The position numbers were made by a program, and so were the translations under genes. DNA of 64,000 nt from Allomuricauda sp. TMED12 (GTDB lineage: Bacteria > Bacteroidota > Bacteroidia > Flavobacteriales > Flavobacteriaceae). The stretch is taken from contig NHBR02000002.1 of assembly GCA_002167435.2 (NCBI GenBank), forward strand, positions 1 through 64,000, written 5' to 3'. The first letter of the stretch is position 1. Each line of letters starts with the position of its first letter. The notes beneath the pieces were generated by a model. That model saw only the letters and a list, made by a program, of their open reading frames with translations, searched no databases and had not been told where the DNA came from. This document shows positions 25,692 to 33,868 of the stretch, piece after piece.

Positions 25692-27320
25692 TTAATGAAA
25701 TTGATAGTCGGTACCCGGTAATTGGGACAATACATTTGGACCTAAATCCAAGGCTTTGGCCCTGCCATCCAAAGATGGGGCAATGGTGCCTTTTTCTTTT
25801 AGGTATTCCTCGATGACATCGTGAATCGTGTAGTCCATCACTTCGGTTTCCACGGTGTTGGGCATACGGCAGAGGGTAGGTAAGGGTTCACCTTCCCTAC
25901 GACAAGCGGACATGGTGTACAGTTTGTTATCTTGAATGGGTTCGCCGCCAATTTTTATGGAGGCTACGCGCTCACCTTTGGGCTTGTTCGCATAGAAAGT
26001 CAGTTCCATGCCCGAAAAGCGCACCAACCAACCACCAAATCGTTCTGTGGGGTTCTGGGCGAATACATTGTGCAGTTCTTTTTCCAGCCAATCCTTGATT
26101 TGTTTACCACTGGCCTTCCCAATTTTCACTTTTTCATTTACGGGGAGCATGCTCCAAAGGTCTGCCTTGGTAATTGGGGATTTACCTCCTTCTTCAACAG
26201 AAATGGGTGTACTGAATCGGAATCCGTTGGAAATAGAGACGTCAACACCGGTTTTCCATCGGGCGGCATCCGTGATAAAGTTGTCCATGGGGTTTTCCAC
26301 TACAAAATATCGGTACAGGGGAACACTGGTGTATCCCAAAACTTCATTGGCTTCTTCTTGATACGGAGCAGTAGCTGTTTCAATAATTTGGGCCACTTTT
26401 TCGTCCGCTGCGTATGTTGATGGGTCCACTTCCAAAAGGTCATAGGCTTCGTCCACTACTTTGCCATCTTTTACCGTTAAGGTAAGCTTGCCCACAAAGG
26501 AAGCAAAAGCTCCGGGCTCGGTCACTTTGGTAAACTTCGCCTGCAGGGGCTTACGGATGCGTTCGTGGGTGTCGTTGCCGAGTACGTAGTCCACGCGCTC
26601 CAAGGCGGGATTGTTGGCCAGGTCGTATTGTTTGCTGATGCCGATATGCGTTACCAAAAACAGCACATCCACATGTTGGTTGTCCTTGAGTTCCGTGATG
26701 AGCGCTTCGAGGTTTTCCTCGATGGGTTCAAAATGGATACCCTTGCTGAAGGATGGATTTTGACGCACTGGAATTTCGGGATCATTGTAGGAGATGAACC
26801 CCAGTTTTACACCTTTCAGTTCTTTTATAAAATATTGCGGAAACAGGGATTCCCCATTGGCTTCGTGGTACATATTGGCCGAAATTACCGGGGTGTCGTA
26901 TTGGGTGAGTACGTCCATCATGGTTTGTTTGCCGTACACCACTTCCCAGTTACCGGGAATTAGAAAGTCGTAGCCCATTTCTTGGACAATGGGGGCGAAG
27001 GCCTTTCCTTCTGAGAGTGCGGCATACGCACTCCCTTGGATGAGGTCACCACCATCCAAAATCAAGGTGCCTTCGGGGTTTTTGTTACGTTCTTGCTCAA
27101 AGAGGGTCTTTACATGGGCCAATCCACCCAATTTTCTAAAGGTAATCTGCTCGTCTTCCCAAAAGAGTTCGTCGTGGGGAAACAGCTGCCCGTGAATGTC
27201 GGCGGTCTGTAATATGGTGATGGTCTGTTGGGTGTCTTGCGAAGGGGTTTTGGCATCCTTGCAAGCGGATAAGGTTCCGAAAAGCAGGGCGATAAGGCCC
27301 AAATATTTTATAGTTTGCAT
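25692..27320 (-). CDS. SoxB-like/5'-nucleotidase-family metallo-esterase lipoprotein
   Basis: 542 residues, lipoprotein (GLIALLFGTLSACKDA, lipid Cys20). The N-terminal metallophosphoesterase domain has TADIHGQLFPHD (Asp41, His43), ILDGGDLIQGS (Asp92), GNWEVVYG (123-130), VTHIGISKQYD and GNDTHER. The C-terminal 5'-nucleotidase domain has NPMDNFITDAARW, SISNGFRFS and a VFAQNPTERFGGWLVRFSGM stretch. Ordinary 5'-nucleotidases have GNHEFD where this has GNWE; SoxB thiosulfohydrolases have GHWEFTYG there, so this protein reads closer to SoxB. No soxYZ or soxAX is present in the window. The operon partners DoxX and exported DsrE also belong to sulfur-linked families. Actual substrate (a sulfur compound or nucleotide/phosphoester) is open. 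Confidence 0.8.
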   Translation of the reverse strand: MQTIKYLGLIALLFGTLSACKDAKTPSQDTQQTITILQTADIHGQLFPHDELFWEDEQITFRKLGGLAHVKTLFEQERNKNPEGTLILDGGDLIQGSAYAALSEGKAFAPIVQEMGYDFLIPGNWEVVYGKQTMMDVLTQYDTPVISANMYHEANGESLFPQYFIKELKGVKLGFISYNDPEIPVRQNPSFSKGIHFEPIEENLEALITELKDNQHVDVLFLVTHIGISKQYDLANNPALERVDYVLGNDTHERIRKPLQAKFTKVTEPGAFASFVGKLTLTVKDGKVVDEAYDLLEVDPSTYAADEKVAQIIETATAPYQEEANEVLGYTSVPLYRYFVVENPMDNFITDAARWKTGVDVSISNGFRFSTPISVEEGGKSPITKADLWSMLPVNEKVKIGKASGKQIKDWLEKELHNVFAQNPTERFGGWLVRFSGMELTFYANKPKGERVASIKIGGEPIQDNKLYTMSACRREGEPLPTLCRMPNTVETEVMDYTIHDVIEEYLKEKGTIAPSLDGRAKALDLGPNVLSQLPGTDYQFH

Positions 27321-27383
27321 GTTGTTGTTTTATAATTAATCTAAAGATAAGGGGTAGGCAATGCCTGATGTAGAAAGAACTGT

Positions 27384-27758
27384 TTACGAATAGATTTTGA
27401 ACTGCCGATATAAAATGTAGAGGGGAACTACCGAAGCAAAGTTTTGCTTTTCGGCGGCGTAAAAGTGCTTTCCGCTGTTGGAAGCGGTAAAATAGCTCGG
27501 GGTTGTTACGGCTGGTAATTGGGCAGTGGTCCTATCCAACTGGTGGGATTCGATATTCTCGCTATGCTGCACGGCCTCGTAGGAAGCGCAGGAAGTGGAT
27601 ACGGTAGTTTTTATTTTATTGGAGATCTCGGATTTTTCCAAGCCTAGGGCATGTTCCAAGGAATTACGGACTTTGCAGGGCGCCACCAAAAGCAATCCTG
27701 CCAACAAAGCGATGAACAGGATGCGGATATCAAATGTGGATTTGTGGATTCCCGGCAT
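27384..27758 (-). CDS. Small membrane/periplasmic protein with CKVRN motif, first gene of the SoxB-like operon
   Basis: 124 residues, no recognised family. One N-terminal hydrophobic helix (ILFIALLAGLLLVAP) is followed at once by CKVRNSLEHALGL, a Ser/Thr-rich region with a second Cys (TVSTSCASYEAV), and an end of VVPLYILYRQFKIYS. It is probably exported or membrane-tethered with the bulk outside. It lies 63 bp upstream of the SoxB-like gene on the same strand, and the palindrome at 27791-27808 is 33 bp before its ATG, so it is probably the first gene of the operon. Confidence 0.65.
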   Translation of the reverse strand: MPGIHKSTFDIRILFIALLAGLLLVAPCKVRNSLEHALGLEKSEISNKIKTTVSTSCASYEAVQHSENIESHQLDRTTAQLPAVTTPSYFTASNSGKHFYAAEKQNFASVVPLYILYRQFKIYS

Positions 27759-27790
27759 ATTCCAAAGAAAGCATTAATTGGGCAAAAAAG

Positions 27791-27808
27791 ATGTAACTAA
27801 AGTTACAT
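27791..27808 (-). promoter_or_regulatory. 18-bp palindromic operator, Crp/Fnr-like
   Basis: ATGTAACT-AA-AGTTACAT is a perfect palindrome with 8-bp arms. Its centre is about 41 bp upstream of the ATG at 27758. The TGTAAC-N4-GTTACA form resembles Crp/Fnr-family sites. A weak -7-like TTTCTTTG lies about 5-12 bases before the ATG, which would put the palindrome at a class II activator distance. Confidence 0.6.
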
Positions 27809-27853
27809 AGGTAGGGTCAAAGTGAGTTTCGTTATCGGTCTTGTATATGAAAA

Positions 27854-27873
27854 GTAGCGTCCGGCAGGGCGCT
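27854..27873 (-). terminator. Weak hairpin after the ATPase gene
   Basis: TAGCG and CGCTA arms with a mostly paired interior around CGGCA lie 29-48 bases downstream of the ATPase stop; on the minus strand ACTTTTC follows. Weak as a terminator. Confidence 0.35.
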
Positions 27874-27901
27874 ATTGCTTTTAGGTTTCGTTGATGGTGG
27901 T

Positions 27902-29422
27902 TTATTGCTCATTCTCCATTCTCCCAATATAGTCTTCAGTTTTTTCACCTTCATCACTATTAAAAGCTATTAAGGCTCTTTCTAAATGATAGGTTGGTGA
28001 TTCTCTTACTCCAATACGTCTATGTCCCTCATCAAATTTCCAAAATTCAACTATTTGAATTCCTCTCTTCCGAGGCTCCATGAAAAGCGAGAAGTCTAAA
28101 GTGTATGCTTCAAACCTACCTTGACGACCGGAGGCAGCAGAGGTGTCTGGTTCGACCACATGAATTAGTTTAAAATCCATTAGTTGTAGAATAAGCTCAT
28201 GCATGTCACTATGTTTTTGGGCTTCGTCCTGAGAAATTAAAAAACAAGTTCTTTTTTTCTCTTCAATACAGAATTTCAAAATATCTCTAAAAACTGACTC
28301 AAGTCTAGATGCTTCAACGTTAACATCTTTTCTAAGAGCTTTTAATTTTGATTGGTACGAAAAACTACTTGCAGCTTTCCAAATATTAGTTGCTGTAAGA
28401 TGCTGCATCTTGTCTACAGAGATTGCTTGGTCAATTGCGTTGACAAATATAGTCAGGAAATCGCGGGGCACGCCACCGGAGGCAATAACTAGTTCTTCAA
28501 ATGAATTATGATTGAATAATTTTTCCTTTACATTGTCCAAACCAACTTCTTGAGACATGTAATTTAGGATTCTACCTAAATATTCACTTGGAGATGATAA
28601 ATCTTCTAAAGTTCTATCTAAATTGATTTCTTCTACATCCTGATTTAGTTCAACTCCAATAGTTTGTTGTTCATGCCTAATTAATTCAGTCCTATGTCTT
28701 ATGGTAGCAACTTTTAAATAATAATCAGTACCTCGAACCAATCTATGAACGTAGTCTAAGACGTCAGGTTGTTTATCTTTCTTAATTAGGTAGAAATCAT
28801 CCAAAAGAATAAAACAAGCGTCATATTTACTTTTCTTAAGCTCTTTTTCAATAGCTGTTTTGTAGTCAGGAAGATGCCTTTCTAATTCATCTAGTTTATT
28901 TTCTTGAAATTCGCTAAGCTTTCCTAAACTATTGGTACGGTCGGCACTTGCTATCATCCCCTTAATTTCACCACCCCCGCTGAACTTAGATTCTCTTTCT
29001 TCTTTTTCTTGTACTTTTCTAGTTTCAGCTCGATTCAGAAGTTTCCTAAGATCCTTGATGTGCTTTTGAACATTTGTTTCTCGAAAAAGGAATTTTCGCC
29101 ATTTCTGTTTTGATGAGGGAATAGATTCCATGATTTGGAGTAGCAACCTTATTAGGACATCAGGATATCCTAGTCTTTTTATGTCATCAGTAGAAACGTA
29201 TATTGATAATATTTTTTGGTTCTTTCCTACGTCATTTTTATAGTGAACCAATAGACAAGATTTGCCCGAACCTCTCCGTCCAAAAATCACTTGTTGTTGT
29301 TTTGATCCAAGACGATCTAAGTGTCCCTCGACATCAATATACTTAGGTTTATGGTTCGGCCTTATTCTAAAAGAATCCCTTATAAGAGTCTGTAATGCTT
29401 TTACTTTCTTGTCATTGAGCAT
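27902..29422 (-). CDS. ORC/Cdc6-like AAA+ ATPase, AT-rich singleton
   Basis: 506 residues. Walker A is GRRGSGKS at 48-55 (QQVIFGRRGSGKSCLLVHY). Walker B is CFILLDDFYLI (203-213), followed by LKVATIRHRTEL in the sensor-1 position. Between them lies a long charged coiled-coil insertion (about 120-200, with a GGGE break at 149-152). The C-terminal third (about 340-490) looks like one or more winged-helix domains (CFLISQDEAQKHSDMHELIL; LIHVVEPDTSAASGRQGRFE). The layout resembles ORC/Cdc6-type ATPases that turn up in accessory and defence-type islands. The gene is AT-richer than its neighbours and is alone in its orientation block. Its function is unknown; DNA-linked sensing is inference. Confidence 0.7.
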   Translation of the reverse strand: MLNDKKVKALQTLIRDSFRIRPNHKPKYIDVEGHLDRLGSKQQQVIFGRRGSGKSCLLVHYKNDVGKNQKILSIYVSTDDIKRLGYPDVLIRLLLQIMESIPSSKQKWRKFLFRETNVQKHIKDLRKLLNRAETRKVQEKEERESKFSGGGEIKGMIASADRTNSLGKLSEFQENKLDELERHLPDYKTAIEKELKKSKYDACFILLDDFYLIKKDKQPDVLDYVHRLVRGTDYYLKVATIRHRTELIRHEQQTIGVELNQDVEEINLDRTLEDLSSPSEYLGRILNYMSQEVGLDNVKEKLFNHNSFEELVIASGGVPRDFLTIFVNAIDQAISVDKMQHLTATNIWKAASSFSYQSKLKALRKDVNVEASRLESVFRDILKFCIEEKKRTCFLISQDEAQKHSDMHELILQLMDFKLIHVVEPDTSAASGRQGRFEAYTLDFSLFMEPRKRGIQIVEFWKFDEGHRRIGVRESPTYHLERALIAFNSDEGEKTEDYIGRMENEQ

Positions 29423-29626
29423 ATTTATTCTTTAAATTACCGCCAACATTTAAAAATGTAAATCGCTTTAAATGATTTATACTAACCAATACTGAAACGA
29501 GTTCAGCACAGGTAACGAAGTTAACAGAAAAAACTTACAAGTACTTGTGGTTTTCCGTAAGTACTCAACACTTTTATCAACAGTAATGCATTGGTATAGC
29601 GTGCAGTAGGTATATATCAGACGTTT

Positions 29627-31219
29627 TTATACATCCGGTTGGTTTGGCTCAAAGGCTACATCCAATCGCTGTACTTTTGGGTATTTCTCCGGTGTTAGTG
29701 TAAAAAAGATGTTTACTTTCCCATTTTCGGCCTGTAGGGTGTAGCGTCCCCGTAGCTGGTTTATGGGGTGTAGGTCACCCACCGCTTCAATGGCCCCGGC
29801 TTTTTCCAAAACTTCCTGTATGGCTGCCCTTCTTTTTTCTCGCGATCGGTCCAAGTAAAAATTCTCGGCCAGGAGCTGCTCTTCCAAAGCGGGTTCCCAT
29901 TGCTGGATCAGTTGGGTAAGCTGTTCTTGTCGTTCCAACAGCACATCGGAAGCGGGCAATTTCCGTGGTTGTAGATTGGCAGTCTCAAACAATAGTTTAC
30001 TAAGCTCGTTAAAGGACCAGGGCGAGGTATAGGTAAGGTTGCAAAAGGCCATAATGCCTACGCCATATTCGGGGTAAAAGGTATAGTTGCTGCCAAAGCC
30101 GGGCAACGCGCCCCCGTGCGAGACCCTTTTAAGGCCATTGCAGTATTCCGTAATGCCCAATCCAAAACCGTAACCGGCCAATACAGCACAATCGTCACCC
30201 TTATAATCCCTTGCATTGGCATACAACCTTGGGAACTGTGGCGTTTGCATTTCGCGCAACGAACTCCGTTTTATGGGGCCATTGTCATCATCGTTTCGTG
30301 GAGGCCAGGCCGAAAGATGAAAGCTTACATATTTACTAAAATCTTCTATGGAGGTGATGAGCCCTCCCATGGCGCCAAAAGAGCCGTCGTGCAGCATAGG
30401 TTCCAGTTCCCACTGCTCATCTTCCCAGCGATACCCGATGGCCAGTTGTTCTTCGGGAATGCCTTCGTATTCCCAATAGGTGTGGTCCATGCCCAAGGGC
30501 TTAAAAATATTTTGGGTGATATAGTCCTGATAGGGCATCCCAGAAACCTTGGAAACAATATGCCCTAAAAGGGCATAGCCGGTATTGCTGTATTCGTACC
30601 CGTAGGAAGGAACATTGGAAAAGGAGATTCCTTCATCCACTAGATCGATCAACATTTCATCGGGTTCGTCCAATTGGCGGTCGCCCCAGGGATTGTCCTC
30701 GGGAAACCCGGCCGTCATGGTCAACAGGTTTTCAATGTCTATGGTCGGTGCATCCTTGGTCAGGTAGGTGAGCTTCGACATTTCGGGAACATACTTGCTG
30801 ACAGGGTCGTTCAGCGACAGTTTTCCTTCATCCCTAAGCTTTATAATGGCCATTGCGGTAAAACTTTTGGTCATGGAGGCTATTCGGAAAGCGGATGAGG
30901 GCGAAGCAGGAATCTCCTTCTCAAGGTTCAGGTATCCGGTGGAAGAAGTAAACACCAATTCGTTGTCCACTACAATTCCGAAGGCAACCCCCGGTAAATG
31001 CTCGGCCTTGGCATGCTCCTCGATGGATTTTTGTAGCTCGGGGGCTATTTTTTTGATTTTTGCTATCCGATCATCGGGCTCAAAAATCGGCGCTTTGTAC
31101 GATTCGGAATAGGAGCGGACTGGACTTTCGACCGTTGTTTCGGTGGTTTGTTTTGTATTGCAGGAGAAAAGGCTCATCACCAAACAAATGGCGGTAAGCT
31201 GGTAAAGTAAGTGTTTCAT
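29627..31219 (-). CDS. Class-C beta-lactamase-family serine hydrolase lipoprotein
   Basis: 530 residues, lipoprotein (CLVMSLFSCNTK, Cys20). The catalytic set is SMTK (Ser115, Lys118), the Tyr motif YEYSNTGYALLG and the third motif SHGGALPGFGSN. A 120-residue C-terminal extension ends with a small beta domain (GRYTLQAENGKVNIFFTLTP), common in this group. It may be a periplasmic peptidase or esterase acting on D-amino acid peptides or glycan esters. It follows the ChbG/YdjC gene by 43 bp and the GH51 gene further up, consistent with a three-gene operon. Confidence 0.88.
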   Translation of the reverse strand: MKHLLYQLTAICLVMSLFSCNTKQTTETTVESPVRSYSESYKAPIFEPDDRIAKIKKIAPELQKSIEEHAKAEHLPGVAFGIVVDNELVFTSSTGYLNLEKEIPASPSSAFRIASMTKSFTAMAIIKLRDEGKLSLNDPVSKYVPEMSKLTYLTKDAPTIDIENLLTMTAGFPEDNPWGDRQLDEPDEMLIDLVDEGISFSNVPSYGYEYSNTGYALLGHIVSKVSGMPYQDYITQNIFKPLGMDHTYWEYEGIPEEQLAIGYRWEDEQWELEPMLHDGSFGAMGGLITSIEDFSKYVSFHLSAWPPRNDDDNGPIKRSSLREMQTPQFPRLYANARDYKGDDCAVLAGYGFGLGITEYCNGLKRVSHGGALPGFGSNYTFYPEYGVGIMAFCNLTYTSPWSFNELSKLLFETANLQPRKLPASDVLLERQEQLTQLIQQWEPALEEQLLAENFYLDRSREKRRAAIQEVLEKAGAIEAVGDLHPINQLRGRYTLQAENGKVNIFFTLTPEKYPKVQRLDVAFEPNQPDV

Positions 31220-31262
31220 TATTGTTGTGTTAGATGGTGCATGTTAAAGATAGGATTCATTT

Positions 31263-32129
31263 TTAAAATGAATTGAAGGTTTTAATATCGCCCCAGGTTA
31301 CCAATTGGATGTTGTGCTTTTGGAGGGTTGCTTTGGTCTTTTCACTGGTAAAAAAGTCAAAGTCCTGTTGTCGCCAATTGGAACCAAAATTGGGATGGTT
31401 GATGGTGACCCCTTGCATTTCGTGTTCGTCAAAGGCAGGGTGGATCAAGATGAGATTTAGTCCAGGGTTTAAATTTTCCAAAATGGATTGATAATAGGCC
31501 GCCAATCCTTCCTTTTCAAAATAGTGGAACTCGCCCACGTAGGTATGGTCGATTACAAAGTCATCTTTTTTAATGTGGATTTTGGGATCTAGACCTACCA
31601 TTTGCATTACTTGCTCATTCACCAAAACGGAAAGATTGTAATGTTCTCCCAAGCGTTTATAAATTTTTAAATACTCGGGATGGGAACCCACACTATACAT
31701 ATGTGAATCGATATGGGTGGGGGCGAGGCCATAATTAAGAGCTTTTTCTATCTGGGCCCGGAGTTCTTTTTCCACATCTTCGGGAGTTGCATTTTCGCGC
31801 AGTTGTTCCCTTTTTTTAAAGAAATGTCCGTGCTCGTCCACCAAACTGGGCACTTCGGAAACGGGCAACACGGGCCCAAAACGGTAATTTTCCCATTCGC
31901 AAGTAAGAGTAAGGTGAATCCCGAGATCGTATTGCGGGTTGTTTTTGGCGAACTTGGCCATTTCGTGAAACCACGCACAGGGTACCATAATACTGTAGGA
32001 ATTCACGATGCCTTTTTCCAACGCTTGAATGGTAGCTTGATTTTCGGAATGTGCAAGACCAGCATCGTCTGCGTGAATAATCAATAGTTTGGTGTTCTTT
32101 TCAAATCCCAATCGTTGTGCTGTGTTCAT
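31263..32129 (-). CDS. ChbG/YdjC-family carbohydrate deacetylase
   Basis: 288 residues from ATG 32129 ([12 protein letters not shown]); the longer reading starts at TTG. The metal triad of the family is visible in [14 protein letters not shown] and in [18 protein letters not shown]. NodB-like fold members such as ChbG remove acetyl groups from chitooligosaccharides. There is no signal peptide, so it acts in the cytoplasm on imported sugars. It lies 33 bp downstream of the GH51 gene on the same strand. Confidence 0.9.
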   Translation of the reverse strand: MNTAQRLGFEKNTKLLIIHADDAGLAHSENQATIQALEKGIVNSYSIMVPCAWFHEMAKFAKNNPQYDLGIHLTLTCEWENYRFGPVLPVSEVPSLVDEHGHFFKKREQLRENATPEDVEKELRAQIEKALNYGLAPTHIDSHMYSVGSHPEYLKIYKRLGEHYNLSVLVNEQVMQMVGLDPKIHIKKDDFVIDHTYVGEFHYFEKEGLAAYYQSILENLNPGLNLILIHPAFDEHEMQGVTINHPNFGSNWRQQDFDFFTSEKTKATLQKHNIQLVTWGDIKTFNSF

Positions 32130-32162
32130 TTGCAAAAAGAAGTTTTGTTGATAGCGAATGTA

Positions 32163-33689
32163 CTATTGAAGTTGCACCAAGACAATGGAATGTGGTGGAA
32201 TTTCCACGCTAAGATTGTTGCCTTTCGCTTTGGCGACATCAAAATCTTGAATCATTACCTTTTCTTTTTTACCAAAATCGTTGTAATCCGTTATGTTATT
32301 CGCACTTACAATTTTGCCGCTGATATTTTTAAAGGATTTGCCCAAATCAAAATTGAGGGGCATGGCCTCGTCGGGATTGGCATTGGTGATGGTAATGTTG
32401 ACCATTCCATCTTTTTCGGATGCCGAAGCTGTTAACCCGGGAATGGATTCGCCATCGAATTCATAGTTTTCTGTTTCCAGGGTAGTGGGGATGAGCTGGG
32501 CATCTTGGTGGACATTGTACAATTGAAATGCATAGTAGGTGGGGGTTTTGACCATTTGTGCCCCGTTGGTGCGAATCACGGATTGCAAAACATTTACAAT
32601 TTGAGCTACGTTCGCCATACTAATGCGGTCTGCATGGTTATTGAAAATATTCAGGTTGATCCCGGCCACCAAGGCATCGCGTAGCGTGTTTTGCTGTTGT
32701 AAAAAACCTTCTTTGGTACCAGGGAGTTTATCGTACCACGTGCCCCATTCGTCCACCATCAGTTTTATCTTTTTATCTGGATCGTATTTATCCATGATGA
32801 CCAAATGTTGTTGGATATAATCTTCGATAACCATGGTGTTCTTTATGGTCTTGAACCACATTTCCTCACCAAAATCGGTGGAAGAGCCCTTGCTGCTCCA
32901 ATCTTTGGTGGGAAGGGTGTAGTAGTGGAGCGAAAGACCTTGTGCCAAATAAGTTTTATTGTCGAGTGTTTCCAGTATCTTTTCGGTCCAATTGGTATCT
33001 CCTCCGGAAGGCCCACAAATCACTTTTTGAAAATCCTCCCCGCGAATGTAGGAAGAGAAATTCCGGAATACATTCGCGTAATAATCAGGGGCCATATCGC
33101 CACCGCATCCCCAGTTTTCGTTTCCGATGCCCCAGAACTTTACATTCCAGGGTTCTTCGCGTCCGTTTTTTTTGCGCAAGGCCGTCATGGGGCTTTCGTT
33201 GCTCGAGGTCACATATTCCACCCAATCGCGGGCTTCTTGGACAGTACCCGAACCCACATTGATGCTCAAGTAGGGTTCTGTACCAATGAGTTCACAAAAG
33301 GTTAAAAATTCGTGGGTACCAAAGCTGTTGTCTTCCGTAACGCCGCCCCAAAATACGTTTACAATGGAAGGTCGGTCCTCTTTCGGGCCAATGCCATCTT
33401 TCCAATGGTAGGTGTCGGCAAAACACCCCCCAGGCCAACGCAATACGGGAACCTTCAATTCTTTTAAGGCTTCTACTACGTCGGTTCTATACCCGTTTAT
33501 ATTGGGTATTTCGGAATCCTCACCTACATAGATACCTTCATAAATACAGGTGCCCAAATGTTCTGAGAAATGGCCGTAGATCTCTTTTTCTATTTTGATG
33601 TTGGAGTCGTCAAAATTTAAAGTCAGTTGGTTTTGTCCAAAAAGGTTGTAGCTGAGAACAAGGCAGAAGGCCAGTGCAAGATGTTTCAT
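32163..33689 (-). CDS. GH51 alpha-L-arabinofuranosidase, exported
   Basis: 508 residues with a short Sec signal (LALAFCLVLSYNLFGQ). GH51 signatures are RWPGGCFADTYHWKDGIGP, the acid/base Glu in FWGIGNENWGCGG and the nucleophile Glu in KLMVDEWGTWYD. A C-terminal beta-sandwich ends with LSVEIPPHSIVLVQLQ. It releases arabinofuranose from arabinoxylan or arabinan side chains; the export signal points to a periplasmic location. First gene of the probable GH51 - ChbG/YdjC - serine hydrolase operon. No SusC/SusD pair is nearby, so this is not a classical PUL. Confidence 0.93.
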   Translation of the reverse strand: MKHLALAFCLVLSYNLFGQNQLTLNFDDSNIKIEKEIYGHFSEHLGTCIYEGIYVGEDSEIPNINGYRTDVVEALKELKVPVLRWPGGCFADTYHWKDGIGPKEDRPSIVNVFWGGVTEDNSFGTHEFLTFCELIGTEPYLSINVGSGTVQEARDWVEYVTSSNESPMTALRKKNGREEPWNVKFWGIGNENWGCGGDMAPDYYANVFRNFSSYIRGEDFQKVICGPSGGDTNWTEKILETLDNKTYLAQGLSLHYYTLPTKDWSSKGSSTDFGEEMWFKTIKNTMVIEDYIQQHLVIMDKYDPDKKIKLMVDEWGTWYDKLPGTKEGFLQQQNTLRDALVAGINLNIFNNHADRISMANVAQIVNVLQSVIRTNGAQMVKTPTYYAFQLYNVHQDAQLIPTTLETENYEFDGESIPGLTASASEKDGMVNITITNANPDEAMPLNFDLGKSFKNISGKIVSANNITDYNDFGKKEKVMIQDFDVAKAKGNNLSVEIPPHSIVLVQLQ

Positions 33690-33818
33690 TGGTATTGGTT
33701 AGTTTGATGATTATGTGCTTACTAAATGTAAGAAGTAAAAGTCTAACCTCCTATACAATCCAGTTTTACCTCTTTAAAATAAACATAAGTGGTTGTTTTT
33801 TTTGAAATCAAAAAACAA

Positions 33819-33849
33819 AAAAGCCAGCAGCAAAATACCACTGGCTTTT
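33819..33849 (-). terminator. Terminator after the amidohydrolase gene
   Basis: Minus strand: AAAAGCCAG, a 13-base loop, CTGGCTTTT with further T. It lies 20 bases after the stop at 33869. Confidence 0.8.
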
Positions 33850-33868
33850 AAATATAATTTAAAAGAGG

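Noticed and set aside
24858-27320. A true Sox thiosulfate-oxidation system
   Set aside because: soxYZ, soxAX and soxCD are absent; only a SoxB-like member with different operon partners is present.
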